From: Cololabis saira
Lineage: Eukaryota > Chordata > Actinopteri > Beloniformes > Belonidae
Length of the DNA: 64,000 bases
Reading direction: 5' to 3'
Assembly: GCF_033807715.1 (NCBI RefSeq)
Contig: NC_084610.1
Location: 1,521,001-1,585,000 of the forward strand
The position numbers and the translations under genes were made by a program. The notes beneath the pieces are model-generated. The model did no database searches and was not told the DNA's origin. It worked only from the letters and a program-made list of their open reading frames with translations. This document shows, piece after piece, positions 24,299 to 35,201 of this stretch. Position 1 is the first letter of the stretch. The number at the start of each line of letters is the position of its first letter.

Positions 24299-25270
24299 AG
24301 GAGCTGTATGTAAGAGCAATAATAAAACGAATCATAAAATGACCCCGATATGTCAACAGACATTTAAAAATCATGTTCATTTCAAATACTTATGTCACTG
24401 ACAACAGCACTCAAGCCAGGATATTCCAGTTTAAAAAGAGGAGTTGCAGCCCTCAACTGATGTTTATGTTGTCATTTTTTGTTTTGGCCTGAAGCTCCAC
24501 CCTCCACCTATCTCCCAATCACCAAGTCAGTAGTGTTTCTGAAGCTCCACCCTCCACCTATCTCCCAATCACCAAGTCAGTATTGTTTCTGAAGCTCCAC
24601 CCTCCACCTATCTCCCAATCACCAAGTCAGTATTGTTTCTGAAGCTCCACCCTCCACCTATCTCCCAATCACCAAGTCAGTAGTGTTTCTGAAGCTCCAC
24701 CCTCCACCTATCTCCCAATCACCAAGTCAGTATTGTTTCTGAAGCTCTACCCTCCACCTATCTCCCAATCACCAAGTCAGTATTGTTTCTGAAGCTCCAC
24801 CCTCCACCTATCTCCCAATCACCAAGTCAGTATTGTTTCTGAAGCTCCACCCTCCACCTATCTCCCAATCACCAAGTCAGTATTGTTTCTGAAGCTCCAC
24901 CCTCCACCTATCTCCCAATCACCAAGTCAGTATTGTTTCTGAAGCTCTACCCTCCACCTATCTCCCAATCACCAAGTCAGTATTGTTTCTGAAGCTCCAC
25001 CCTCCACCTATCTCCAATCACCAAGTCAGTATTGTTTCTGAAGCTCCACCCTCCACCTATCTCCCAATCACCAAGTCAGTATTGTTTCGGCATCCGGGTT
25101 GCCAGCTCGGCTCTAATTATGGCAGCCATGGCAGCATACGTTCCTGCTGCATTCTGCAGCCTACCTGGCAACCTCTGGTCGGGGGGAGGAGGGGGAGGGT
25201 ACACGCCGCTCAACAATATTTTGAAAGTGACTGCAGTACCAGTTTTGGACGTTTCTTACAGACGGCTCCT
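24299..25270. mobile_element. TTAA-flanked element with 50-bp minisatellite
   Basis: Left end AGGAGCTGTATGTAAGA and right end, read inward, AGGAGCCGTCTGTAAGA match at 15 of 17 positions. TTAA flanks both sides (24295-24298 and 25271-25274). It sits inside the GTTTACATGC element, whose other copy has a single TTAA at the matching point (53533-53536). No transposase. Most of its interior is the minisatellite. Confidence 0.88.
24491..25088. repeat. 50-bp minisatellite, 12 copies
   Basis: Units begin GAAGCTCCACCCTCCACCTA every 50 bp from 24491; the eleventh has lost one base. Variants (CTCTAC in units 6 and 10, TAGTG in units 1 and 4) mark individual units. There are no unique spacers, so this is not a CRISPR array. 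Confidence 0.97.
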
Positions 25271-25576
25271 TTAAAAACCCCAATATGAGCAAATTCGGGT
25301 TATTCAAAGGGGTTATTGGTGTTGACACGGCCGTGCAAATTCGGGTTATTGCCAATATTGGGGTTTTAAAAGGGTTATTGATGCATGTAAACACAGTCAG
25401 TGATGAACAGGCTGGACGGAGACGCCTTGTGATCTCTGGAAGCCCAAACCCTGTTTTAATTCCCCCCAGGTGTAGCTGTGTGGGGGTTGTACCAGGTGAC
25501 CTCTCCAGTACCTATGTGGATCTGTAACTTAACAAGACCATATCTCCAAAATGTTCCTCCATATTGTCCTGTAAAG

Positions 25577-27120
25577 CTGTGGTTCTCAACCTTTTTGGGG
25601 TCCTGGACCACTTGCAAAAGTTTGGTCCACTCTGAGGACCCAGGACAATTTTCGAGTGAAAAACTGAGCAAACTTGCCCTCTGATGACAGGATGCAGCTG
25701 CATGTGTGCTGGTTTCATGGCTCGGTTTGACACAACCTCTCCACAGAAAAAACACAGCGTCCCAACAGTTGCTGTAAATCCCAACATGATATTCTTTGTA
25801 TAGTGTCTTTTTGTCCATCTGTTTTATCTGTTTTCTTTTTTTTCCCCCGTGGCTCAGAGTCTGTTACGTTCGGAACAAGCATTCTTTTTTCGTCTATTTC
25901 TTTTTTTCTTCTTCTTCTTCTTTGGGTTACTGTACCTATCGTGTTCTTCTTTGTTTTTGTTTTTTAACATTATTGCAATTTCGAGCGCTAACTTGAACTT
26001 TGCAAGTTAATAAGTACGATGGCCGAGACCCGCCATTGCTGAAAATTAAAGAAACGCTGCAAATAAAAAGAAACGCCGCTGCAAATAAAATAAACGCTTT
26101 GCAAATAAAATAAACGCTGCAAATAAAAACAAACGCCGCTGCAAATAAAAGAAACGCTTCAAATAAAAACAAATGCCGCTGCAAATAAAAGAAACGCTGC
26201 AAATAAAAAATAAACGCCGCTGCAGATAAAACAAAAACGACGCAAATAAAAAAGCCACAACGGAAGTGAATTACCGGGGACTATTTTTGTTGATGCACCG
26301 GTGTTTTTTACGTGAGAGGAGAAGAAGAAGACGAAGAGGACGTAAGTGAAAAGGAAGAAATAAGAAGAGCGAGGAATAAGAAGAACAACGAATGAGAAAA
26401 TAGGTGAAAAGGTTAGTGTTCAACGTCGCTACGTGTCATTTTTAATGTGCAACACCGGTGCATCGGCAAAAATAGTCCCCGGTAATTCACTTTCGTTGTG
26501 GCTTTTTTATTTGTGTCGTCTTATTATTTTATTTGCAGCAAGGTTTTTTTTTTTTTGCAGCAAGGTTTATTTTATTTGCAGCAGGGTTTCTTTATATTTG
26601 CAGCGTTTCTTTTATTTGCACCGGCGTTTCTTTTTGTTTGCAGCGTTTATTTTATTTGCAGCGTTTCTTTAATTTGCAGCGGCGTTTGTTTCTGTTTGTG
26701 GCGTTACTTTTATTTTCAGCAATGGCGGGTCTCGTCCACTGTAAATAAGCGTTTCCCCAACAGCTTCATGCAAATATTTCACAATAAAAGCATTTTTGGA
26801 CTACTGAAAGGGGCATATCCCCACTGAAACTAGGTGGCTCGTAGTTTGAAAAGGATGGAGATCGTGTGTCGTTCTTATGAACAGTGTCGTGCAGTAACTT
26901 CAACAAGGCAAACGGGTGCAAAATGTTCTTATTAAAATACAACAAATTACATTAGTGAAGAGTAAAAGAAGATCATGTTACCCTCTGTAGTTTAGGTAGA
27001 TAAAGGTCTCGGTCACATTTGAATAAAATAATCTATTTCTATAAACGTCAGAAAAAAAAAAAAAGTTATCACGGACCCCTTGCAATTCCACCATGGACCA
27101 CTGGGGCTTGAGAATCCCTG
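25577..27120. mobile_element. hAT (Charlie-like) element hosting a fold-back element
   Basis: Left end CTGTGGTTCTCAACC and right end, read inward, CAGGGATTCTCAAGC resemble CAGTGGTTCTCAACC hAT termini, with further pairing GGTCCTGGACCAC/GTGGTCCATGG. I found no matching 8-bp duplication. The middle is occupied by an unrelated fold-back element at 26024-26734. Confidence 0.6.
26024..26734. mobile_element. Fold-back element with 21-bp-type tandem arms
   Basis: Ends CGAGACCCGCCATTGCTG and its perfect complement. Arms of about 285 bp (26024-26309 and 26450-26734) pair with each other and contain iterations of AAATAAAAGAAACGCCGCTGC with length variants. The innermost pairing is GATGCACCGGTGTT; a loop of about 140 bp is purine-rich. 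No target duplication found. Frames rich in Phe/Leu/Cys here are translated repeat. Confidence 0.75.
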
Positions 27121-27289
27121 CCTCTTTACATTTCTACCAGGATGAAAAAGTACATTTAAATTTGTCGTGGAGACTTGGAATTACACCAACAAAGTGTGGT
27201 TTTGGTGTAAAATGTTAAATCTTCTCAAAAGGAAACTAAACATTTAAACAACTAAATGGTCGGGGATGGGAAAAACGGCGCGATGCAGG
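27121..27289. other. Single-copy sequence
   Basis: Nothing recognised. Confidence 0.4.
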
Positions 27290-27610
27290 AATCAGTTTGT
27301 CCTTGACTGTGTTTTTCGTCTCTAACACATGACCAAAGACCTTGCAGTGGCAGAAAGTGTGAGCTTTTCATGGCGCGTTCAGCCTTTTATTAGCTGACAC
27401 TTTCATGTCCGTCTGCGGGGCGACTGAATCCGTGGAACAACAAAAACAGCCGGGAGATTTAGCAGCTCCGGTAATGATGCCCTGTCTAATTTTTGAGGCG
27501 GCTGCAGCACATGTGAAGAAAGACCCCTGTATAATTGACTTTCTGGTGGAAGCCTGTCACCATCAAACGCCCCCCTGTTTACAGATTGTCGCTGCCTTAA
27601 TGCTGGGGGT
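27290..27610. promoter_or_regulatory. Candidate conserved noncoding element
   Basis: Repeat-free block with CCTTTTATTAGCTGACAC and TCTAATTTTTGAGGCGGC; no supported reading frame. Texture-based nomination. Confidence 0.25.
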
Positions 27611-29560
27611 CAAGGTTGGGGGTGGGGGGGGGGGTTCTGCTTCTGACCCAGTCATTATTTACAGTTGATTCAACACAGGGAAGTTTTCCCAAGCAGGCTT
27701 CGAGATTTTCACATTACAGCCGGGCAGAGGAAATAATGACCTGTAGGTGCTCAGCTGCTCCAAGGAAATTGGAGTTTCTCTTTCTGTGTTGTTTTTTATT
27801 AATATACTCCGAAGCTGCTGTGGTCTCGTCCTCCGTCCCTCCTCCCGTCCAGCCCCGACTCCCACAGCCCTGTTACATCACTGGAAATACTTGCTGCCTT
27901 CTTTCTGGAACTTTGGGAAGTTTTTCTCACCTTTGTTTTCGTTGCTGTTTTGGAGGATTTTTTTACTTTTTCCCTTCTTTAATTGAGCTTTCATGTTCCA
28001 TGTTTCTTCCTCTGACGACGCAGGAAGTCGTTTTAACGATGAGTCAGAGCCTCGCTGTGACATTTAGGGTGTGTTGACTGGTGCAAATACAATATAATAA
28101 ATAATGTTGGTGTTTTTTTGCTTTTTTTGAAGGAGAAAAAGCTAAGAACCAGAAAACATTAAGGGAGAAATAAAAGTAACGGTGTCTGACACGCTGGACC
28201 TTTAGCTTGTACGACACACACCATAAAACCTGGTTGTTGGGGGAGGATTCGCGATCTAAATAAGATTATGAGACTGTAATGAGCCGCATGTAAAAACTGG
28301 TGTTGACGTGTTGTAACATTCAATTTAAATCACTTTATTTGTATGAATTCACAACAAAAAATAGCCGGTGTGTTACATGCAAAGAGTAAGGAAAGCAGAA
28401 AAAAGTTCCTCATGGGAGGTCCTCTAGTACCAGACCAAGAAATGTATCTAAAAGAAAAGCTTTGATTGGAAACTAAAGTTTAGAAAAAGCACACCATGGA
28501 CCAGATCAGGCTCTCACGGCTTCATAAAGGGACCGGTAACGGTTGTCTGGCCCAGGTGAGGCCCAAATGTGATTAAAAACTGATGGTGGGAAGTGTCATG
28601 AGCCGTCCAAAGATGTGGATTGTGACCATGTTTGCCGGACATATGGCAGAGCTTAAGTAGTTTCTCTCTCAAACTGAATCCGTGGTGTCAGCAAACGCCA
28701 ACGCGTGGGCAAAAGAAATCAAATGTTTGGTCCCGGCCGTCTTCTGCTATCCGGTTAAACCAAACTGCTTTGTGTAACCCAAACAAATGAGCAATGAGGA
28801 CAACCGACAGAATATGGTGAATGAAAACGAGAAAAATGAGAAATATCTGTTGCGTCATTGTTGTGAGTAGTTTGATGGCTGAACGCAGCGCTGAGATCAG
28901 CGGAGGACGCTCACTTACACCCGTCGACCCGTCAGGAGCCTTTAGCTCCTGAACTGAGCCAGAAACATCTAAAATAGATAAATGCTACAAATAAAGGACC
29001 TTCATTGCTCCTAATATCCTCTTTAAAAGCAAATAACTGCTTTCCGAGGCTCTTCAGTTCTTATACGACCCGAGTTTTGATTCTTGCAAAGCTGCGATCT
29101 GTCATTGTAGACGCCGGTTGCAGACTGCGGTTCTGTAATATGCTGATTCATGACGTTCACGGCTCTGGAGATGAGAAGCTCATGGACATCCTCGTCTCGT
29201 CACCAACAAATACCTGCATTTGTCCAGTTTACATTAGTCCAGACTCGCAATTAAGTGTAAAATGACTTATTGGCGACGCCAACTCCTCATGTCTGTTAAT
29301 AATAAGAAGGACAGGCAAGACACTAGATTCAGTGTTAAACACCATGCTGAAATATAATCCCCAATCGTCATCTGGGCAGAACGTTTTTCTTGTCTTTATG
29401 TCTGACACGGACACCTCCAGGTTACCCGGGAAGCCGGACTGGACCACGTCCTCTTTAATTCAGTCAAAGTTAGCTGTGGCTACTGGCTCCTTCAGACGAT
29501 CCATGTTGAAGGAACTGCACAAGCACCGGCACATCTAAATATCCTGTTTCAGGTGTTGCT
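27611..29560. other. Mostly single-copy sequence, possible old LINE tail
   Basis: 28318-28450 resembles an eroded fish LINE 3' end (CACTTTATTTGTATGAATTC). The rest, including 28950-29250, shows no exon or terminus I can name. Confidence 0.35.
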
Positions 29561-29901
29561 TCAATTCTATTTATATAGCGTCTAATACAACAAAAGTTGT
29601 CTCCAGACACTTTCCAGAGACCCAGAACATAAACCCCCAAGCAATTATTACATAAACAATGGCAGGTAAAAACTCCCCTAGTGGGAGAAAAGCCTTAAGC
29701 CAAACAGTGGCAAGAAAAACTCCCCTTTAGGAGGAAGAAACCTGGAACAGGACCAGGCTCATAAGGGGGGACCCTCCTGCAAAGGGCCAGACTGGGGGGT
29801 CGGGGACGTCAACAGCACAGCAGGCAGGTGGAAGCAGCAACGGGATGACCAGGGGTGGGGACCGCAGGCCAGCACACAGCTCCGGAAGCTCCGGCCCAAT
29901 C
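29561..29901 (-). mobile_element. L2 3' UTR fragment with one 44-bp unit
   Basis: Shares TTATATAGCGTCTAATACAA, CAAACAGTGGCAAG and AGGGCCAGACTGGGG blocks with the other L2 tails. It carries only one GCAGGTGGAAGCAGC unit, and stops at CTCCGGCCCAATC, the point where the two tail subfamilies diverge. Confidence 0.85.
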
Positions 29902-30559
29902 TCTGGAAACGCAAATCTTTGGAGTTGCATTTTCTTTCATAAAAGAAAAAGGGCAGGTCCAGTGTAAAGTCTCGCTCCCTGTTCCCAGGTGTCATTGGTT
30001 TGGGTCGGGTTGGGGCAGTCAGTCCTAGATGGGTCTCCAGTCCATCAAAGGGCCTTAAAAGTACAGAAGAATCCCTGTTTGACCTATGTATGCCCCCGGA
30101 CGGTTCCTGGGTAAAGCCCACTCGAACATAGGCAACTCCACGTACGAAGAGAAGACCGAGGTGATTTGATCTGTCCATGTTTTGACTGCAGGGTGAACAA
30201 AACCCTCCAGACGCAGAAACTTAGGTAACTGTGTCGTGTCTTTTTAATGACTTTCGAAGGTCTTAGTCCGACAGCAGTCAAATTTCCTGTTGCTGCTTCC
30301 TTTTCCCCTCTTTCCCCGTCTCTCCCCCGAATCCCTCCAGTGGCCTGTGGACTCCGGTGGGAAAGGCTGTGAGAAGAAAGAGCTCAAGTAGTTGTTAGAA
30401 GTGGAGAGGAGTCCGGGCCCAAGGCAGCTCATCAACGCATTACTTGTGTCACGCCGACTCAAACTGAAGCCCGTAGATATTCCTCCGTCGTCTTTGAATG
30501 TCGTCCTGAGAGACGGGAGACATATTTAATCTAATTCAGTTACCTGCTGTTTGAGTAGG
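29902..30559. other. Single-copy sequence, nothing recognised
   Basis: No exon or repeat identified. Confidence 0.4.
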
Positions 30560-30900
30560 TACTAGCAGAAAGAAGTGGAGAGCCGGCCTTTCATGTGCCG
30601 CTGACGGACTGTCACCCGCTCAGTGGCACAAATGCTCGTCTTTCAGGCTCGTGGCCGACACCACTTTTCATCGCTGCTAATCAAAATGAATAAACATGCA
30701 TAATTGCACAGAGCAGGGAGAAGTTAAGGAGATTCAGAGGGAATTTTCAATGTCCTATGAAGTATTAAAACGAAGCTTGGCCTCATTTTTCTATTTTTTT
30801 CCCACCTAACCGACCGTACTTCCCCACCTAGCCCTCCGCCGACTGCACCGGCGTGTATATCTTTGCTTTTCATCACATGTGCTTTGCTCAAACAGGCAAA
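30560..30900. promoter_or_regulatory. Candidate conserved noncoding element
   Basis: Repeat-free, with CTGCTAATCAAAATGAATAA, CATGCATAATTGCAC and GAAGTATTAAAACG motifs. Texture-based. Confidence 0.3.
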
Positions 30901-31159
30901 CCATTAGGACAAAATATTTACTTTTTCAGCCGTATTCCCGTACTTACTCCTAACTTTGATATTCCCTTTGATTTTCCAGCACCCTCCTCCGCCTCCCCTT
31001 TCAGACGTGTAGAAGTTTAAGAAATCTGTGGGTTTGATGTGATTTTTCCCGCCTTTGTACATCATAGGCAAACATGAAAAAAAGTGCGTTAACAGACAGG
31101 CAACGAGCTCAGGCAACAGTGGGGAGCAGAGATTGACATGTTTTTTTATTTTGACAGTG

Positions 31160-31740
31160 CTCACCCTCCCTGCCCTTGGTTTATGATCATAAATAGTGCA
31201 TGCTGCTTATTAGGAAGCTGCTGCCACGTTCCCAGCTAGTCAGTATGTTGCTCGCCAGTGTTAGCAGACAATTTGCCAGTACACATGTGAGACATTATTA
31301 GTGTTTCCCTTTCATCCTGCAGCTTACTCTTCTCACCCGGTCTCTTTTTTTTTCCAGTACTGTACCATCCATGCAAAGCACTCTTGGATAGGTTGCAGCC
31401 ACTGATTCTGCACGCCGCTCGTCATGCGGCGAAATTCGATGGGAAAAGCGCATAATTTGACCGTTCTTAGATTAAATCTAACTAATGTGATTATGTGGCA
31501 CAGACACAGGAGGGTATGCAGAGCACACAAAAGCCGGTATGATGACAGAATTTCAGGATGTTTCATGAGAGGGGAAGAAAAGGAGAGGTTGGTGCTTTTA
31601 ATGCTGCATGGAGCAACATCTGGCTCCAATTACCCGCTGTGAGGTAGGTGCTCGATTATAAAAGGAAACTCAAAGGATTTCCTCCTTTAAAATGCACGTT
31701 ATCCCTTAATTCCTGCCTAAATTACCACTTAAGCAAGGCC
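31160..31740. promoter_or_regulatory. Candidate conserved noncoding element
   Basis: Repeat-free block with TTATGATCATAAATAGTGC, CATTATTAGTG and TTAAATCTAACTAATGTG. Stop codons on both strands. Proposed on texture only. Confidence 0.3.
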
Positions 31741-32478
31741 TGTAATTTGTAAATCCCGGTAGTCCAGGTCGGAGTCCACGCTGGCTGAAGGAGAAGCTAA
31801 ACTCTGCTTCACCTTGACCATGGAGGTATCCGTCCTTGGAGAGCGGAGGCAGGGAGTGACGCGGGCAGACTCGGAGACAGATTAGTGGCGTGGTCGCACC
31901 TCTCCTCCCCTCTGATAACGCCCTGCTGGTGTGGCGAAAGAGGTGAGGAGGGACATAATGGCCGATGGACCCCCTCTAAAAGGATGTTTTGCGAGAGGTG
32001 GGAGAGGAGGTGGGGATGGTGCGAGGGCTCTGGGATCCCCCGGGATAGATTTGCAAGTGGAGATAGTCCGATTCACCTCTCCGTGACACCGACGCCAGGG
32101 GCCCGGGGCGAGCAGTCAGCCTGTGGTCAAGGCAAGTCCGACCCCAACCTTCAACCCCACCCCCCAGCCTCCCAACGCATACGGCCTCTCACAAACACAC
32201 ATATGAAGAAAGTACAGGTCTAGACAGAGAGGTAATTTGATGCTAGGTTCCCTCTGGAGGCTCGCTGTTGTGGTGCGAGTGCTGGTGTCACTGGGTCACA
32301 GCTGAAATTTTCCGCAGAAGCTTTCAGAGTCGATTAACAGGGAACAGTGGCCTGCTTGGCACGGCATGGTGGCAGGCAGGAGACCTGCCTGAAGTGCAGG
32401 ATTAAAAGCCCCTGCAACGGAAAGCACAGCCACATCCAAGTACCAAGCTCTCTGTGACTTTATATCAACTTTAATACA
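31741..32478. other. Single-copy sequence, nothing recognised
   Basis: GC-balanced, with a 112-codon frame at 31885-32223 lacking recognisable motifs. No repeat terminus found before the piggyBac-like end at 32484. Confidence 0.45.
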
Positions 32479-32483
32479 TTTAA

Positions 32484-33559
32484 CCCTTGTGCTGTCTTCG
32501 GGTCAACATTACCTAATTCTCTCTTCCTTCCTTCCTTCCTTCCTTCCTTCCTTCCTTCCTTCCTTCCTTCCTTCCTTCCTTCCTTCCTTCCTTCCTTCCT
32601 TCCTTCCTTCCTTCCTTCCTTCCTTCCTTCCTTCCTTCCTTCCTCCTGCTCTCCCCTTCCTTCTTCCCTTCCTTCCTTCCTTCCTTCCTTCCTTCCTTCT
32701 TTCCTCCTGCTCTCTCCTTCCTTCTTCCCTTCTTCTTTTCTCCCTTCCTTCCTTCGTTCCTTCCTTCCTTCCTTCCTTCCTTCCTTCCTTCCTTCCTTCC
32801 TTCCTTCCTTCCTTCCTTCCTACTTTCCTTGTTTTCTCCCTCCCTCCCTCCCTTCCTTCCTTCTGCTCTCTCCTTCCTTCTTCTCTTCCTCTTTTCTCCC
32901 TTCCTTCCTTCCTTCCTTCCTTCCTTCCTTCCTTCCTTCCTTCCTTCCTTCCTTCCTTCCTTCCTTCCTTCCTTCCTTCCTTCCTTCTTTCCTCCTGCTC
33001 TCTCCTTCCTTCTTCCCTTCCTCTTTTCTGCCTTCCTTCCTTCTTTCCTTGTTTTCTCCCTCCCTCCCTTCCTTCTGCTCTTTCCTTCCTTCTTCTCTTC
33101 CTCTTTTCTCCCTTCCTTCCTTCCCTCCTTCCTTCCTTATTTCCTTCCTCCTGCTCTCCCCTTCCTTCCTTCCTTCCTTCCTTCCTTCCTTCCTTCCTTC
33201 CTTCTTTCCTCCTGCTCTCTCCTTCCTTCTTCCCTTCTTCTTTTCTCCCTTCCTTCCTTCCTTCCTTCCTTCCTTCCTTCCTTCCTTCCTTCCTTCCTTC
33301 CTTCCTTCCTTCCTTCCTTCCTACTTTTCTTGTTTTCTCCCTCCCTCCCTCCCTTCCTTCCTTCTGCTCTCTCCTTCCTTCTTCTCTTCCTCTTTTCTCC
33401 CTTCCTTCCTTCCTTCCTTCCTTCCTTCCTTCCTTCCTTCCTTCCTTCCTTCCTTCCTTCCTTCCTTCCTTCCTTCCTTCCTTCCTTCCTTCCTTCCTTC
33501 CTTCCTTCCTTCCTTCCTTCTTCTCTTCCTCCTTCCTTGACCCAAAGACAGCACAAGGG
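32484..33559. mobile_element. piggyBac-like termini enclosing (CCTT)n
   Basis: Left end CCCTTGTGCTGTCTTCGGGT and right end, read inward, CCCTTGTGCTGTCTTTGGGT are near-identical inverted repeats. TTTAA flanks both (32479-32483 and 33560-33564), consistent with a TTAA-type piggyBac insertion. About 1 kb between them is almost pure CCTT/CTTC repeat with short non-repeat islets. No other element sequence remains inside except about 15 bases at the left. Confidence 0.75.
32521..33536. repeat. Compound (CCTT)n satellite
   Basis: Roughly 1 kb of CCTT units with recurring islets such as CCTGCTCTC and TTGTTTTCTCCC; the islets repeat in the same order near 32820 and 33320, indicating large duplications inside the array. 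Frames of 381, 283 and 163 codons here are translated repeat. Confidence 0.98.
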
Positions 33560-33806
33560 TTTAAAAGGAGATACAGTTGTGTGTGTGTTTATTTATGCAT
33601 TTATATACATATACATATACATATACATAACTGAGGTTCACACAACAGCATTTAATCAAATCCAAAGATATCCTGCATGAAAGCAGAGCAGCATTTGACA
33701 TCTTTCAGTCACTGTGGACCATAAACCCCTCTGTGCACACGGGTACCTTATAGTAAATGTGTGACAGCTAAAACGTTGTCAAAGTAAGGTTTTGCAACAT
33801 GACAGT

Positions 33807-33990
33807 CAGTACGTTTAGATGCACTAACAGAAAGTGGAATTATTGGCTGTAGTCCGACTGATACTGAAGTTTTAACAGCCATGTAAACGCCTTAGTCGAG
33901 CCCAACTGGAGTTATTGAGATCGAGCTTTTAGTGCCAGATAATGCAGATATAATTCGAGCTATTTTGGCATGTAAACACAAACCACGGTT
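33807..33990. repeat. GTTTACATGC-like repeat, partial
   Basis: CAGTACGTTTAGATGCAC at the left and CATGTAAACACAAACC near 33970 resemble the termini of the element at 53408-54031, but the interior is different. A related DNA-transposon fragment is plausible; the boundaries are uncertain. Confidence 0.35.
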
Positions 33991-34365
33991 AGCCGAGCTA
34001 TGGACTTCCAGACCCTGTCTGTAAGTGACAAGACTGCGGAAGCTGGAAGAACAACAGTCACAGCATTACAACAACACGGTAGCAGAAGAAGAAGACGAGG
34101 AAAAACGCAGTTGTTGAGTGAATCATGAGTGGATAAGCGGGGTGTCGTAGTAGGAAGAGGTTGAACAGGTTTGTTCACTAATTGTTCGAACAAACTGGAA
34201 CAATGCCAACAGGAAAGGACGTTTAGCAGCACCTAGCACCTTTCTCAATAAACCCAGTCTCTTCTCACACATATACATACACGTGTGTGGTGTGTTTGAG
34301 TGATGGTTTTTTTGAATGATGGTTATTTTGGGAGAGAGACAGCAGCAAAAGAAAAAAAAAAACAA
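33991..34365. other. Sequence of uncertain origin
   Basis: May continue the preceding repeat. No exon or terminus identified. Confidence 0.3.
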
Positions 34366-34898
34366 CGTATTTTCCGCACTATAAGGCGCACCTAAAAGCC
34401 TTTCATTTTCTCAAAAACCGGCAGTGTGCCTTATAATGCAGTGCGCCTTATATATGATCATTACGGTAATTTCTGTTACTGTAGTCAGGGGGATTGTGGG
34501 TAAGGTAGTCAGGGGGATTGTGGGTAATGTAGTTGGTGTCGCCGAAGTAATGGCGCTAAAAACGTCAGGAATCGTCACAGACGTTCAAGACAACAGCAGC
34601 GACGCTGACTCGCATAATGGCGACTTTGACGAGACGGAGCAAAGCTGTTTTTTATTTTGTTAATAAAGTTTGACATACGGTACTGTTCTTCTTGTTTTTT
34701 TTTTGCATTTCCTGTAGGATTTTGTAGCATTTCCTGTAGCGCAGCTCCATCAGGTAGATACGTAACTCAACCCCAGCCACTATAGTCGGTATTTTACCAT
34801 ATATTTAGTGCGCCTTATAATGTGGTGCGCCTTATATATGGGAACTTTTTTTAAATGCGTCATTCAAATGCGGTGCGCCTTATAGTGCGGAAAATACG
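34366..34898. mobile_element. GGCGCAC-ended DNA transposon (pogo/Tigger-like?)
   Basis: 27-bp perfect inverted ends beginning CGTATTTTCCGCACTATAAG. Additional GTGCGCCTTATA motifs recur inside each end (near 34439, 34808, 34826). The frame at 34424-34663 ends with an acidic tail (ALKTSGIVTDVQDNSSD) that could be a remnant of a transposase C-terminus. I associate these termini with pogo-like Tc1/mariner elements from memory; the TA duplication is not clear. Confidence 0.7.
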
Positions 34899-35201
34899 CA
34901 CTATAATAATAAAATTATAAAAGTGTCATGATTTTTTAGGGATTACAACATGGATTTAGATGTTGGCATGGTTCATTCGATGTTTTCCGAAGGACAAAGT
35001 CGTTAATGGTCGGCGCATCTGTGGGAACAAGATGCTAACAAATTGGTAACCAGTCGTCAGGTACAGGTACTACAGCTGAAAAATGGCAGCTTACAGTTGT
35101 ATCCAAACCAAACGTCACTGAGCATTGGAGACCTCTCACATCAGGAGGGCAGAGGCTTCAAAGGTACGAGGACTTTAAACCAGCTGGACATCACTGATTA
35201 A
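34899..35201. other. Single-copy sequence
   Basis: Nothing recognised. Confidence 0.4.

Larger units (their letters stand above)
23799..25399. mobile_element. GTTTACATGC-ended element, copy 1, split by a TTAA element
   Basis: Left end TGACTACGTTTACATGC and right end, read inward, CTGACTGTGTTTACATGC. The 624-bp second copy at 53408-54031 is inverted and lacks the insertion. It includes a 66-codon minus-strand frame (23885-24085). The frame's Myb/SANT-like look suggests a PIF/Harbinger relative, unproven. No convincing target duplication here. Confidence 0.75.

Noticed and set aside
24491..25088. Regular 50-bp repeat considered as a CRISPR array
   Set aside because: Units are contiguous with no unique spacers, there are no cas genes, and the genome is eukaryotic.
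25936..26748. Phe/Leu/Cys-rich frames on both strands resembling membrane proteins
   Set aside because: They are translations of the fold-back element's tandem arms, open in several phases.
32489..33634. 381-codon plus-strand frame and overlapping frames of 283 and 163 codons
   Set aside because: They are translations of CCTT repeat (Leu-Pro-Ser-Phe iterations), open in several phases because the repeat lacks stops.
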